63,019 bases of DNA, from positions 1 through 63,019 of the forward strand of contig JAFATG010000258.1 in assembly GCA_019244055.1 (NCBI GenBank), read 5' to 3'. Position 1 is the first letter of the stretch; each line of letters starts with the position of its first letter. Below are positions 9,293 through 19,154 of the stretch, piece after piece. Source of the stretch: Acidobacteriaceae bacterium (lineage in GTDB: Bacteria; Acidobacteriota; Terriglobia; Bryobacterales; Bryobacteraceae). Below the pieces are notes generated by a model that had not been told where the DNA came from, did no database searches, and saw only the letters and a list, made by a program, of their open reading frames with translations. The position numbers were made by a program, and so were the translations under genes.

Positions 9293-10513
9293 TTACGACG
9301 GATGTGGCTGGCCCAAAATGCACCGAACTGTATCCCGCGCGATCAATAACTCTTCGTCCGTGGGTATGCAAAATGCAGCCAACGTACTGTCTTCCGTGCT
9401 GATCCGCCCCTCCTTTCCAACCGTCTTCTCATTCGCATTGTGATCGAGCTGCAATCCCGCGCACTGCAACCCTTGGCAAATCCGCCACCGTATGAAGGGC
9501 GAGTGTTCGCCAATGCCGCCCGTGAAGATCACGGCGTCGGCTCCTGCCATTGCCGCAAGAAAGCCGCCGATATACTTTCTTGCCCGGTGGCAGAAAATGT
9601 CAATTGCTAAACCGCCTCTCGAGTCTGGGTCACTGTGTAGCGCATCCTGAAGTTCCCGCATATCGTTGCTGATTCCCGAAACTCCGAGCAGGCCCGACCG
9701 CGTGTTTAGGAGCAATTCGACATCACTGCAGGCTAGTTTCTCTTCTTTCGCGATGACGGAGACTAAACTCGGATCGATATCTCCACAACGAGTGCCCATG
9801 ACGAGTCCTTCCAAAGGTGTCATGCCCATCGAGGTGTCGACTGAATAGCCTCCCTTAATCGCCGCTGCCGAACAACCGTTTCCCAGGTGAAGCGTGATGA
9901 TGTTAGTTTGTTCGCGGCTCACCGAGCACAGTTGCCGGTAGCGATGCGCTACGTACCGGTGCGACGTCCCGTGGAAGCCATAGCGCCGGATACGGTGCTT
10001 TTCGTAAAGCTCATACGGAATCGCGTAGATGTATGCGTGCTTTGGAAGCGTATGGTGAAACGCGGTGTCAAAAACAGCAACTTGGGGAAGCTCCGGCCCG
10101 AAGGCTTTGCGCGCCGCGAGAATGCCATCTATGTTGTTGGGATTGTGCAACGGTGCAAGTTCGACACATTCTTGGATTCCTTTGAGCACGTCATCCGTTA
10201 TCAGAGCCGATTCTGAAAACAATTCGCCGCCGTGAACCACGCGATGGCCAATGGCATCGACCCCAGCAGGCGTCTCCTTTGAAGTAAGCCAGCGCAGCAG
10301 TTTTTCGACAGCCGCGTGTAGGTCGAGAATCTCTTCCTTCTTCTTGTGTTCATATTCGCCGATGTGAACCGTGAACTCAGCTTCTTTGCCGAGATGGTCA
10401 ATTTCTCCCCGGCATAGACGCTGGTCGTCGTTCTCCATGATGCGATCCAGATCAGTCGCAATGAGTTGAAACTTCAGGCTAGAACTGCCGGCGTTCAGTA
10501 CAAGAACGTTCAC
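9293..10513 (-). CDS. ackA: acetate kinase
   Basis: A 406-residue ASKHA-fold kinase interconverting acetyl phosphate + ADP and acetate + ATP. Diagnostic motifs are present: LVLNAGSSSLKFQL at the N-terminus, DTAFHHTLP and YGFHGTSHRYV with catalytic His, LHLGNGCS (phosphate binding) and GGIGEHS near the C-terminus. Length is normal. The start is GTG with GAGA upstream. It lies 9 bases behind the phosphoketolase gene, so acetyl phosphate made by that enzyme would be used here for ATP synthesis. Confidence 0.97.
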   Translation of the reverse strand: MNVLVLNAGSSSLKFQLIATDLDRIMENDDQRLCRGEIDHLGKEAEFTVHIGEYEHKKKEEILDLHAAVEKLLRWLTSKETPAGVDAIGHRVVHGGELFSESALITDDVLKGIQECVELAPLHNPNNIDGILAARKAFGPELPQVAVFDTAFHHTLPKHAYIYAIPYELYEKHRIRRYGFHGTSHRYVAHRYRQLCSVSREQTNIITLHLGNGCSAAAIKGGYSVDTSMGMTPLEGLVMGTRCGDIDPSLVSVIAKEEKLACSDVELLLNTRSGLLGVSGISNDMRELQDALHSDPDSRGGLAIDIFCHRARKYIGGFLAAMAGADAVIFTGGIGEHSPFIRWRICQGLQCAGLQLDHNANEKTVGKEGRISTEDSTLAAFCIPTDEELLIARDTVRCILGQPHPS

Positions 10514-10522
10514 ATTCTCTCG

Positions 10523-12961
10523 CTAGTACGGCCATTTCCAATTCACAATCTCCGGCTTGTCTACACCGTTCGCGTAAGCAAACGCTCGCGACTCGATCTG
10601 TTCGTTCTTGAAATGTTCCTTCGCGTGGGCGCCGGCTACCTGCAATCGCGGTACCCGGTCTATCACATCCATCGCGATGCTAAAACGGTCCACCTGGTTT
10701 TGAATCGCAAGCTCGAGGGGTGTGTTGATATTGCCTTTCTCTTTATATCCGCGAACGTGAAGGTTTCGATGATTAGTTCGCCGGTACGCTAGCCGGTGAA
10801 TCAGCCACGGGTATGCATGGAAGTTAAAAATAATTGGCTTGTCCGTTGTAAACAGTGAGTCGAAGTCGCGGTCCGACAATCCATGGGGGTGCTCCGTATT
10901 CGGCACAAGGCGGAACAGATCCACTACGTTGATGAAGCGAATTCTTAGATCGTGGAAATGTTCCCGCAGCATAGCCGTAGCTGCAAGCGCTTCCTGTGTC
11001 GGTATGTCTCCGCATCCAACCACCACCACGTCGGGTTCGGAATCCTGATCCGTGCTTGCCCAGCTCCATATACCGAGGCCCTTGGTGCAATGCACAATCG
11101 CCGAGTCCATATCCAGGTACTGCAAATGTAACTGCTTGTCCGATACGATCACGTTCACATAATCTGTGCTGCGCAGGCAGTGATCGGCTACTGACAGGAG
11201 GCAATTGGCATCGGGCGGCAGATAGATACGGGTGATCTCTGGGCTCTTGTTCGCCACAATATCGAGAAAACCCGGATCCTGGTGCGTGAATCCGTTGTGG
11301 TCTTGTCTCCAAACGGTCGATGTAATCAGCAGGTTCAGCGATGAAATCGGCGCCCTCCAGGACAGTCGCCGGCTGATCTCCAGCCACTTCGCATGCTGAT
11401 TGAACATCGAGTCGATCACGTGAACGAAAGCTTCGTAGGTGGAGAGTATGCCGTGGCGGCCCGTCAGTAAATAGGCTTCGAGCCAACCCTCCAGCGTGTG
11501 TTCACTCAGCACCTCCATCACTCGGCCATCGACAGAAAGCTCCGCCCCGTCTGCATCTTCGGGGAAGTATTCGGCCAGCCAGACCTTCTTCGTCGCTTCA
11601 TATACCGCACTCAACTTATTCGAAGCTGTTTCATCCGGTCCCAACACTCGAAAGTTGTTGGGGTTTTGCTTCAGTGTGTCGCGAAGGAATCGGCCCAGAG
11701 GAGGTGTATTCTCAGCTTCCGTGTTGCCCGGCTTCTTGACCTCCACACCGTAGCTCTTGAAGTCAGGCAAACGCAGCGCCTCGCGCAACAATCCGCCGTT
11801 GGCTGTAGGATTCGCGCTCATGCGCCGGGTTCCCGCCGGGGGCAGCGCCTTTAGTTCCGGAATCAATCGCCCGGCTTCAGTGAACAATTCCTCAGGACGA
11901 TAACTGCGCAGCCAATGTTCCAGTATTTCGAGATGCCCGGGGTTCGACGCCACGTCCGTCATAGGGACCTGGTGCGCGCGCCACGAGCCTTCTACTTTGT
12001 GGTGATCGATCTCTGCGGGCGCCGTCCATCCCTTTGGAGTGCGCAGGATGATGAGGGGCCACCGTGGACGCGTCGACACCTTCGTCCGGCGGGCCTCCTC
12101 CTGTATCGATCGGATTCTTCCAATGCAATGTTCAAGCGTTGCCGCGATCGCCTGGTGCATGCTCGCGCGATCGGATCCCTCTACGAAGAAGGGCTCGTAT
12201 CCGTATCCCTTAAACAAGGCCTCGATTTCTTCATGGCTGATGCGCGCCAGAATGGTTGGGTTGTTGATCTTGTAACCATTGAGATGCAAAACAGGCAGCA
12301 CAGCGCCATCACGGATTGGATTGATGAACTTGTTCGAATGCCAGGCCGTTGCGAGCGGTCCAGTTTCTGATTCTCCATCTCCTACGATGACGACGCTGAT
12401 CAGGTCTGGATTGTCGAGCACGCTTCCAAAGCCATGCGACAAGCTATACCCGAGTTCGCCTCCTTCATGAATCGACCCCGGGGTTTCAGGAGTGCAATGG
12501 CTGCCGATGCCTCCAGGAAACGAAAACTGGCGGAAGAAATGGCACAGCCCCTGCTCATCTTCACTACACTCCGGATAGATTTCGGAATAGGTTCCTTCCA
12601 GATATGCGTTGGATAAAGCGGCCGGCGCTCCATGTCCTGGGCCTGCCAGAAACATCATGTTCAGTTCGTATTTGCGGATTAATCGGTTCAGGTGTACGTA
12701 GACGAAGCTCATGCCGGGATCGGAGCCCCAATGTCCGAGCAGTCGTATTTTCAGGTCCTCGATCTTGAGAGGTTTCCTGAGAAGCGGATTCCCGCGGAGA
12801 TAAATCATGCCGAGGCAGAGATAGAGGCTTGCTCGAAAGTAAGCGTCTATACGCCTCAACTCGTCAGCCTCCAGCGGCGCGCCCTGAATCGTGGATCGGG
12901 CTGGACCAAAAGCGCTGAGCGTTTCTGGTACCGCATTCTTCTGAGCTGTTGCAATTGGCAT
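10523..12961 (-). CDS. xfp: phosphoketolase (xylulose-5-P / fructose-6-P)
   Basis: About 812 residues, the usual length. It is a thiamine-diphosphate enzyme cleaving xylulose 5-phosphate and/or fructose 6-phosphate with phosphate to acetyl phosphate plus an aldose phosphate. Motifs seen: [46 protein letters not shown], the ThDP site GDGESETGP, and [12 protein letters not shown] start at ATG 12961 (MPIATAQ) preceded by GGTGA; a TTG 12 bases upstream is also open. Together with the downstream acetate kinase it forms a short heterofermentative or 'bifid shunt' branch. Which sugar phosphate is preferred cannot be read. Confidence 0.96.
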   Translation of the reverse strand: MPIATAQKNAVPETLSAFGPARSTIQGAPLEADELRRIDAYFRASLYLCLGMIYLRGNPLLRKPLKIEDLKIRLLGHWGSDPGMSFVYVHLNRLIRKYELNMMFLAGPGHGAPAALSNAYLEGTYSEIYPECSEDEQGLCHFFRQFSFPGGIGSHCTPETPGSIHEGGELGYSLSHGFGSVLDNPDLISVVIVGDGESETGPLATAWHSNKFINPIRDGAVLPVLHLNGYKINNPTILARISHEEIEALFKGYGYEPFFVEGSDRASMHQAIAATLEHCIGRIRSIQEEARRTKVSTRPRWPLIILRTPKGWTAPAEIDHHKVEGSWRAHQVPMTDVASNPGHLEILEHWLRSYRPEELFTEAGRLIPELKALPPAGTRRMSANPTANGGLLREALRLPDFKSYGVEVKKPGNTEAENTPPLGRFLRDTLKQNPNNFRVLGPDETASNKLSAVYEATKKVWLAEYFPEDADGAELSVDGRVMEVLSEHTLEGWLEAYLLTGRHGILSTYEAFVHVIDSMFNQHAKWLEISRRLSWRAPISSLNLLITSTVWRQDHNGFTHQDPGFLDIVANKSPEITRIYLPPDANCLLSVADHCLRSTDYVNVIVSDKQLHLQYLDMDSAIVHCTKGLGIWSWASTDQDSEPDVVVVGCGDIPTQEALAATAMLREHFHDLRIRFINVVDLFRLVPNTEHPHGLSDRDFDSLFTTDKPIIFNFHAYPWLIHRLAYRRTNHRNLHVRGYKEKGNINTPLELAIQNQVDRFSIAMDVIDRVPRLQVAGAHAKEHFKNEQIESRAFAYANGVDKPEIVNWKWPY

Positions 12962-13036
12962 AGATTCACCCAATCCTTACTACGATTGCACTCCGAATAT
13001 TGCGCCGATGACGCGAGGCCCTTACAATAGCGCGAA

Positions 13037-13948
13037 GTGATCCTTCGACTCTTTTTCCTGGCAACCGCTTGTCTCTCTCTGGTTGCGCAGACACCCGGTC
13101 CATCTGTCGCGTTGGATGCCAAGGTGAAAGCAAGAATTTCAGATTTCAAAGGCCGTGTAAGCCTCTACGCCAAGAATCTCGACAGCGGTACCACTTATGA
13201 GATCTCAGGAGACGAGCCTGTTCGGACGGCCAGCACAATCAAGCTGCCGATTATGGTCGCTTGTTATTGGGAGGTAAAGGATGGAAAGCTCGACCTTTCG
13301 GAGCCCCTTACGCTGGCGGAGGGCGAAAAAGTCTCGGGCAGCGGCATCCTACAGGATCTTACGGCTGGAGACAGGTTCCCGATCCGCGACCTGATCGATC
13401 TCATGATCGTCTTGAGTGACAACACGGCCACGAATACGATTTTGAATCGAGTCCCGGGAAATACTGTGAACGCCCGAATGGCCCAGCTCGGACTCTCTCA
13501 GACTCGCGTCATGCGCAAGATCTTAGGTGATCGAAATAACCTCAAACCCACTCCGAGCGGCATCAGCGATGAAGGCGCAAAGCCGGAGAACAAGAAATGG
13601 GGTATTGGCCGCAGCACTCCGCATGAGATGGTCATCATCCTCGAAAAGCTGTACCGTGGCGAACTCGTCGACAAGAAATCTTCGGATGAGATGATTACCA
13701 TTCTGAAGCGTCAGCGCGACCAGAACGCGTTAGGCCGCGACATGCAAGACATCGACATCGCGCACAAATCGGGAGCCTTGGATGCCTTGCGCAGCGATGT
13801 GGGAATTATTTATTCAAAGCACGGCGCGATCGCGATGGCAATCACAATCGACAATATGCCGGTTCCAAACTGGACGCCCGATAATCCCGGTGACCTGCTA
13901 ATTGCAAGCCTCTCCGAAATCCTCGCCGACGGGCTTGCTTCGCAGTAG
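13037..13948 (+). CDS. class A beta-lactamase-like serine hydrolase
   Basis: A 303-residue exported protein (signal peptide about residues 1-18, LFFLATACLSLVAQ). The serine beta-lactamase/DD-peptidase motifs are present: SxxK as Ser66-Thr-Ile-Lys69, SDN at about 127-129 (MIVLSDNTATN), and K-S-G at about 244-246 (AHKSGALD). The class A omega-loop Glu in its usual ExxLN setting is not obvious, so hydrolysis of beta-lactams is uncertain; a PBP-like or other hydrolase role is possible. GTG start. It is a lone gene, not next to the BlaI operon at 4.9 kb, and diverges from the phosphoketolase gene. Confidence 0.85.
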   Translation: MILRLFFLATACLSLVAQTPGPSVALDAKVKARISDFKGRVSLYAKNLDSGTTYEISGDEPVRTASTIKLPIMVACYWEVKDGKLDLSEPLTLAEGEKVSGSGILQDLTAGDRFPIRDLIDLMIVLSDNTATNTILNRVPGNTVNARMAQLGLSQTRVMRKILGDRNNLKPTPSGISDEGAKPENKKWGIGRSTPHEMVIILEKLYRGELVDKKSSDEMITILKRQRDQNALGRDMQDIDIAHKSGALDALRSDVGIIYSKHGAIAMAITIDNMPVPNWTPDNPGDLLIASLSEILADGLASQ

Positions 13949-13956
13949 CGAAGGTA

Positions 13957-14109
13957 TCACGCCGCTTTTCCGAACTTATGCTTCTTAGTTTTGTGCCGCT
14001 TTACCTTTTGCGCTTTATCTTGGGCAACCGGTGCGTGGTTGGCAAACGTCGCGGGAAGCACTGCAGGGGCGAATAGGGGAACACAGAACAAAACAGCAAT
14101 CAATTTCAT
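13957..14109 (-). CDS. small exported Lys/His-rich peptide
   Basis: A 50-residue reading frame starting at ATG 14109, with GAGG upstream at good spacing. The first 25 residues form a clean signal peptide (MKLIAVLFCVPLFAPAVLPA), leaving a mature peptide of about 25 residues that is mostly Lys, His and Arg (KVKRHKTKKHKFGKAA). The frame extends further upstream to 14208 but that part overlaps the ahcY gene end. I do not recognise a family. Similar tiny exported basic peptides are frequent in acidobacteria but usually unannotated. Confidence 0.5.
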   Translation of the reverse strand: MKLIAVLFCVPLFAPAVLPATFANHAPVAQDKAQKVKRHKTKKHKFGKAA

Positions 14110-14158
14110 CAGGGGACCTCGCTTTCGTTGTGTTCCCTGGATGAGAAAACTCTCAGCC

Positions 14159-15589
14159 CTAGTACCGGTAGTGGTCTGGCTTAAAGGGACCTTCCACCGG
14201 GACACCAAGATACTCGGCCTGCTTGGAGGTGAGCGTTGTTAGTTTGACGCCGATTTTTTCGAGGTGGAGCCGCGCGACCTCTTCGTCGAGCTTCTTCGGT
14301 AACGTATACACTCCCACCTGGTACGTGTCGCGGTTTTTCCAAAGGTCTATCTGCGCAAGAATCTGATTCGAGAAACTGTTGCTCATCACAAAGCTGGGAT
14401 GCCCTGTTGCGCAGCCCAGGTTTACCAACCGTCCCTCCGCGAGTACGAAGATGCTGTGCCCGTCCGGGAACGTGTACATGTCCACCTGCGGCTTGATATT
14501 GGTCCGGTTCACGCCTTCAGCCGCGTTCAGGCGGTCAATCTGGATTTCGTTGTCGAAGTGTCCGATATTGCAGACAATCGCCTGATCCTTCATGTACTGC
14601 ATGTGCTCGAAGGTGATGACGTCGAGGTTCCCCGTGCAGGTGACGTAAATATCGCCGCGCCCGAGGGTTTCTTCTATCGTGGTCACTTCGAAGCCTTGCA
14701 TTGCGGCCTGGAGCGCATTGATCGGATCGATCTCTGTGATCACTACGCGCGCACCCATTCCGCGCAGCGATTGAGCCGAGCCTTTGCCGACGTCGCCGTA
14801 CCCGCATATCACGGCAACTTTCCCCGCCATCATTACATCTGTCGCGCGTTTGATGCCGTCTGCCAGGGACTCGCGGCACCCATACAGATTGTCGAACTTT
14901 GATTTCGTAACTGAATCGTTGACGTTAATGGCCGGCACCAGCAACTTGCCTTGCTCTTCCATCTTGTAGAGCCGGTGAACGCCCGTCGTGGTCTCCTCGG
15001 ATACCCCGCGCCAGTCCTTGGCGAACTGGCTCCACAGCTTCGGATCCTCTTGGTGGATTCGCCGCAGGAGGTCCTTGATGACCTTCTCCTCGTGGCCCTG
15101 TGATGGACTATTTACCCAGTCACTGCCTTGCTCCAGCTCGTACCCTTTGTGAATCAGCAGCGTGACATCTCCGCCATCGTCTACCACTAGTTGAGGACCC
15201 TGACCGTTCGGATGGCTGATCGCCTGGTAGGTGCACCACCAGTAGTCCTCGAGCGATTCGCCCTTCCACGCGAATACCGAAATACCGCTGGCTGCGATGG
15301 CCGCGGCCGCGTGGTTCTGCGTCGAGAAGATGTTGCAGCTTGCCCACCGCACGCTCGCGCCGAGTTCGACCAGCGTCTCGATCAGAACGGCCGTCTGGAT
15401 CGTCATATGCAGCGAGCCGGTTACGCGCACGCCCGCGAGCGGTTTTTCTTTGGCGTATTTTGCGCGAATCGACATCAGACCCGGCATCTCGTGCTCAGCA
15501 ATCGAGATTTCTTTCCGGCCCCAGTCGGCGAGCCCCAAATCGGCAACTTTATATTCGGCTGCAGTTCGATCAATGATGGCAGAACTCAT
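14159..15589 (-). CDS. ahcY: adenosylhomocysteinase (S-adenosylhomocysteine hydrolase)
   Basis: A 476-residue cytosolic NAD-dependent enzyme of the methyl cycle that splits S-adenosylhomocysteine into adenosine and homocysteine. Seen: [19 protein letters not shown] (substrate-binding region), the catalytic-region segments [16 protein letters not shown], the Rossmann motif [14 protein letters not shown], and the conserved C-terminus [10 protein letters not shown]. Length and ends match the bacterial long form with the approx. 40-residue insert. Only 47 bases separate it from the upstream gene, so no SAH riboswitch fits there. No metK or metH neighbour in the window. Confidence 0.97.
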   Translation of the reverse strand: MSSAIIDRTAAEYKVADLGLADWGRKEISIAEHEMPGLMSIRAKYAKEKPLAGVRVTGSLHMTIQTAVLIETLVELGASVRWASCNIFSTQNHAAAAIAASGISVFAWKGESLEDYWWCTYQAISHPNGQGPQLVVDDGGDVTLLIHKGYELEQGSDWVNSPSQGHEEKVIKDLLRRIHQEDPKLWSQFAKDWRGVSEETTTGVHRLYKMEEQGKLLVPAINVNDSVTKSKFDNLYGCRESLADGIKRATDVMMAGKVAVICGYGDVGKGSAQSLRGMGARVVITEIDPINALQAAMQGFEVTTIEETLGRGDIYVTCTGNLDVITFEHMQYMKDQAIVCNIGHFDNEIQIDRLNAAEGVNRTNIKPQVDMYTFPDGHSIFVLAEGRLVNLGCATGHPSFVMSNSFSNQILAQIDLWKNRDTYQVGVYTLPKKLDEEVARLHLEKIGVKLTTLTSKQAEYLGVPVEGPFKPDHYRY

Positions 15590-15636
15590 AAAAGAATCAC
15601 TCGCTATTATCGCAACCTCAGATGTGATGCCTATGT

Positions 15637-16899
15637 CTACGCAGCTTTCAGTTGAGCGGAGAGCGCGGCTTCCGCGGGCGGATGTACCTGATTCGCGTCG
15701 TACACAGCTGCGTAGCCCAGTGCTACGACGCTCACGAACATCATCAGCACCTCGCTGTCGCCCAGATTATATTCAAAGATGCCGCCAACGAGAATTCCAA
15801 TCGTAACCGCGATGGTACCGTGCAACACGAATAAGATCTGCGAAGGGCCTTCGTGTCTGCGAGCCTGGATCGCTCGCGCGCAGTCCCATACGGTCTGGCC
15901 AATGAACCACAGAATCAGAAGCAAGCCCGGCAACCCGCGCTCGGCGGCGTATTGTACGTAAATATTGTGCAGGTGGCCATAGTAGCCAACGGGCAATGGG
16001 CGTTGAATGTCGGCAGGTACATACGCATCGAAATTCCGCTTGATCTCTTCCGGGCCGATTCCAAACCACGGATGCGCTTTGATCATCTCGAGGCCGGTTC
16101 GAAATGTCACGATCCGGTGCCGGTTCGAGTCGGTGTCGCCGTGGGGTTCAAAGAGCGACGTGAGCCGCGCGCGAGTGCCGGCCGGAGCGACAAAGAATGC
16201 CGCGACCGCCACCAAGGGAACCAGTAACGTCATCTTTGGCCGCCAGAACCACACCAAATAAAGCGCGGCAGGAACCGTCGCTAGCCAAATGCTTCTCGTC
16301 CATCCCAGAACAATGGCGGCGCTCAAAACAGGCACGCTGAGGTAAGCCCAGGGCGGCATCCTCCGATTCGAAAAAAAACATTGAGCGAGCACGAGCGACA
16401 GCACAGCTAACTGTAAAGCCCCAAATGTCATCCAATGGCTTTCGAAGCCGGTGATTCGTCCTCCCACGTACATCACATAGAAATTTTGTCCCGTACGCTT
16501 CGCCGCTAGATATTTCAAAACGAATTGAATTAATCCGAGGACGCCGGATGCAGTAGCGGCCAGTGTCCAGGCAGCCATCAAAAAGTAAACCTTGCTGAAT
16601 CGTTCTCGAAAGACTCCGTAAATTAACGGAATAAACAAAAAAACGAAGAATTTCTTAATTTGCGGGTACCCGCCGAGCGGATCGGGCGATAACGCATCGG
16701 CGAGAATTGTCCAGAGAAAAAATAGAAGAAGCGGTAGCCAAATGCGCGGGAAAGGGAGCTTTCGCCTGAAAATCAGAAACAGCGCGATCCCTGCGCCGAG
16801 GAAGATCTGGCTTCCCGCGATAGACACCTGAATCAAACCGGCCGCCAAAATTGCCACGACCAGCAGAACGCGGTCGCGCGCCGCCTCGCTCAAGTCCAT
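15637..16899 (-). CDS. O-antigen ligase/polymerase family membrane protein
   Basis: A 420-residue protein with about eleven TM helices. The periplasmic-loop segment before the last TMs, [21 protein letters not shown] followed by [17 protein letters not shown], is the Wzy_C/WaaL ligase signature with conserved Arg and His. These inner-membrane enzymes join or polymerise surface polysaccharide on lipid carriers. Nothing else for polysaccharide synthesis is adjacent, so the substrate is unknown. It sits upstream of ahcY on the same strand without functional linkage. Confidence 0.85.
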   Translation of the reverse strand: MDLSEAARDRVLLVVAILAAGLIQVSIAGSQIFLGAGIALFLIFRRKLPFPRIWLPLLLFFLWTILADALSPDPLGGYPQIKKFFVFLFIPLIYGVFRERFSKVYFLMAAWTLAATASGVLGLIQFVLKYLAAKRTGQNFYVMYVGGRITGFESHWMTFGALQLAVLSLVLAQCFFSNRRMPPWAYLSVPVLSAAIVLGWTRSIWLATVPAALYLVWFWRPKMTLLVPLVAVAAFFVAPAGTRARLTSLFEPHGDTDSNRHRIVTFRTGLEMIKAHPWFGIGPEEIKRNFDAYVPADIQRPLPVGYYGHLHNIYVQYAAERGLPGLLLILWFIGQTVWDCARAIQARRHEGPSQILFVLHGTIAVTIGILVGGIFEYNLGDSEVLMMFVSVVALGYAAVYDANQVHPPAEAALSAQLKAA

Positions 16900-16938
16900 G
16901 GAACACCCAGTATGACAGAATGAAAGGCGAAGAAATGC

Positions 16939-17427
16939 ATGCAGCTCTATCTCTTACGGCACGGAATTGCTGAAGAAGGCCGAGCTGGATTGAACGATGC
17001 CGATCGTTCACTGACCGCCGATGGCCGGCGGAAGTTGAGGCAGGTGCTGCAAGCCGCGGTGGAGGCGCAGGTAAAGCCGACACTCATTTTGTCGAGCCCT
17101 CTTAAACGCGCTGTTCAGACTGCCGAGCTTGCGAAAAACGCGCTCGGATATAAAGACGAAATCCTCCAAACTAAGGCGCTGGTTCCCGGGTCAAAGGTTG
17201 AACTGGTATGGGAGGAAATTCGCGTTCACAAAGACCAGCAGTCGCTTATGTTGGTCGGTCACAACCCACTATTTGACAGCCTTGCGGGTTACCTCCTCGG
17301 TCAGCCCGGATTGCAGCTCGATTTCAAGAAAGGCGCAATCCTGCGGATCGACGTGGAAAGTTTCTCCGCTCATCCCAAAGGCGTCCTGCGCTGGTATCTC
17401 ACTCCCAAATTGGCGGCTTCACGCTAG
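16939..17427 (+). CDS. sixA: SixA-type phosphohistidine phosphatase
   Basis: A 162-residue histidine-phosphatase-superfamily protein. The phosphate-binding RHG motif is at the N-terminus (LYLLRHGIAEEG), followed by DADRSLTADGRRKL and SSPLKRAVQTAE, and the second catalytic His lies in VGHNPLFDSL. This short form matches SixA, which removes phosphate from HPt histidines, rather than phosphoglycerate mutase. It diverges from the O-antigen ligase gene. Its in vivo target here is unknown. Confidence 0.88.
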   Translation: MQLYLLRHGIAEEGRAGLNDADRSLTADGRRKLRQVLQAAVEAQVKPTLILSSPLKRAVQTAELAKNALGYKDEILQTKALVPGSKVELVWEEIRVHKDQQSLMLVGHNPLFDSLAGYLLGQPGLQLDFKKGAILRIDVESFSAHPKGVLRWYLTPKLAASR

Positions 17428-17474
17428 ATAAGCTGGCTACTTGCGAACGTCTATCATGTAGGTGGATCTGATTC

Positions 17475-18182
17475 GTGAGGAGGGCAGTGGTTCGCGGTCG
17501 AATTACACCTGCGCACGCCGTTGCGCTGCTGGCATTGGCTTCCGCGCCGGTCGACCCGCAGTCCGCGCCTCCATCAGTTCCTGCCGCTGTTCCTGCTTCC
17601 GCGCCGGACAGGCAATCCCCTATTGAATTTCAATCGCGCGGACTCGATTATGAAGCCTTGACGAAGAGCGGAGTTACCGTCATGTTCGCGCCGCTTCCGC
17701 CCCATATCAGTAATTTCAACGTTGTTCAGGTTACTGTCACCAACGGATCACTGGTTTCCTGGACGGTCAAGCCCACTGACTTCAGTTTTACGCGCCAGGA
17801 TGGAACCGAGCTCCAGCCCGTTTCAGCCGATTATGTTGTTGAAACACTGCTGGCGAAGGCCAACCGGAATGACGTAATTAAATTGCAACTGCTCTATGAA
17901 AACACGATTTATGCCCTCTCAAATTTCCGTTCCACGAACGGATACGAGCAGAGGCGCGAAGCTGCTATGGCTCAGTTCGTGAACCGAGGCTTCAAGGCAG
18001 CTGCCGAGGCCTCGGCCATCACTTTTGTGGCTACCAAGCTGAAGCCCGGCGATAGCACCGACGGGGCAGTTTTCTTTGAGAATCGAACGAAAGAGAAGGG
18101 TTTGGGCACGGGGCGATTTGTTGCCCATACCTGCGGCGAGACCTTCGCATTCCTCACATATGCCGAGCCGAAGCTTCATTAG
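17475..18182 (+). CDS. exported protein of unknown function
   Basis: A 235-residue protein beginning at GTG with a basic leader followed by AVALLALASAPVDPQSA, then a Pro/Ala/Ser-rich linker to about residue 45. The remaining domain looks like a beta-rich fold (VMFAPLPPHISNFNVVQVTVTNGS; VVETLLAKANRNDVIKL; FVATKLKPGDSTDGAVFFE). The last segment recalls DUF4352-like or secreted immunoglobulin-type proteins in which 'KPGdsadGaVFFe' follows a conserved strand. No family is claimed. It is followed 11 bases later by the PHP-domain gene, so the two may be co-transcribed. Confidence 0.68.
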   Translation: MRRAVVRGRITPAHAVALLALASAPVDPQSAPPSVPAAVPASAPDRQSPIEFQSRGLDYEALTKSGVTVMFAPLPPHISNFNVVQVTVTNGSLVSWTVKPTDFSFTRQDGTELQPVSADYVVETLLAKANRNDVIKLQLLYENTIYALSNFRSTNGYEQRREAAMAQFVNRGFKAAAEASAITFVATKLKPGDSTDGAVFFENRTKEKGLGTGRFVAHTCGETFAFLTYAEPKLH

Positions 18183-18193
18183 CAGACGATACT

Positions 18194-19114
18194 TTGTTGG
18201 GGCAAGATCCGCCCGTGGCTGAGCGTCCCAACTCGCCGTATTCCCCCGGTTTCATTGATCTTCATTCACACACCAGCGAGTCGGACGGCAGTCTCACGCC
18301 GGAGGAGTTGGTTCGGCTGGCGACAGAGACAAGGCTCGACGCACTGGCAATCACTGATCACGATACTTTCACCGGATACACCAAGGCTCTTCCATTTGCG
18401 CGCGAGGCCGGTCTGGATCTGGTGTGCGGGATCGAACTGAATACAAAGCTTTTTTCCTCCGATCGCCGGCAAGAGAAATCGGTTCATTTGCTGGCCTATT
18501 TTCCGGGTGGCGCGCCTTCGACAGAGTTCGTGGCCTGGCTCCTAGGACAGCAAGAGGAGCGGCGTCGGCGCAATCGGGAGCTCGTCGAAGCGCTCAGGCA
18601 TCGAGGAGTTGACATATCGCTCTCCGAAGTCGAATCTCGCGGCAGAAGCCTCGCTGGCCGGCCGCATTTTGCACGAATTCTCGTGGAAAAGGGATATGCC
18701 GCGACTCATGGAGACGCGTTTGAACGCTTTATCGGCGAAGATGCGCCCAGTTTTGTGGAGCGGCAAAGCATCACCACTGAGGACGCGATCAGAATTGTGC
18801 ATCAAGGTGTAGGCATTCCTGTAATCGCGCATCCTATCCGGCTGCAGCTTTCCCGAGATGCCGAAGAGAACGTCCTCAATCGTCTGAAACGCGCCGGATT
18901 GGCCGGGCTTGAGGTCTATCATTCCGAGCATCCTCCGGAACTACAGGCCCACTACCGCCAACTTGCGGAGCAGCTCGAGCTCCTACCTACCGGCGGTTCC
19001 GATTTCCATGGCAGAGCCAAGCCGAATGTCAGATTAGGAACCGGATTAAACGGCAATTTGCGCGTGCCTCTCGCGTTCCTCGACGGCATCAGGCAATTCG
19101 CGGTAAAGCATTAG
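18194..19114 (+). CDS. PHP-domain phosphoesterase (TrpH/RNase AM-like)
   Basis: A 306-residue protein with the PHP metal-site motifs: FIDLHSHTSESDGSLTPEEL at residues about 22-41, AITDHDTFTGY, GIELNTK, PVIAHPIRL, and GGSDFHGRAKPNVRLG. Homologues hydrolyse 3',5'-nucleotide diphosphates or act as 5'-3' exonucleases on short RNA. Start is TTG at 18194. It lies between a secreted unknown and the MEMO-like gene, all on the plus strand with short gaps (11 and 40 bases), consistent with one transcript. Confidence 0.88.
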   Translation: MLGQDPPVAERPNSPYSPGFIDLHSHTSESDGSLTPEELVRLATETRLDALAITDHDTFTGYTKALPFAREAGLDLVCGIELNTKLFSSDRRQEKSVHLLAYFPGGAPSTEFVAWLLGQQEERRRRNRELVEALRHRGVDISLSEVESRGRSLAGRPHFARILVEKGYAATHGDAFERFIGEDAPSFVERQSITTEDAIRIVHQGVGIPVIAHPIRLQLSRDAEENVLNRLKRAGLAGLEVYHSEHPPELQAHYRQLAEQLELLPTGGSDFHGRAKPNVRLGTGLNGNLRVPLAFLDGIRQFAVKH

Positions 19115-19154
19115 GCTTCAGATGAGGCGGTTCCCACCCCTCGTACAATGAAAT

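Noticed and set aside
13037-13948. Assignment as a beta-lactam-hydrolysing enzyme induced by the BlaI operon
   Set aside because: No BlaI-type dyad was seen upstream of this gene, and the class A omega-loop Glu is not clear.
15590-15636. Possible SAH riboswitch before ahcY
   Set aside because: Only 47 bases lie between the upstream stop and the start; this is too short and shows no matching core.
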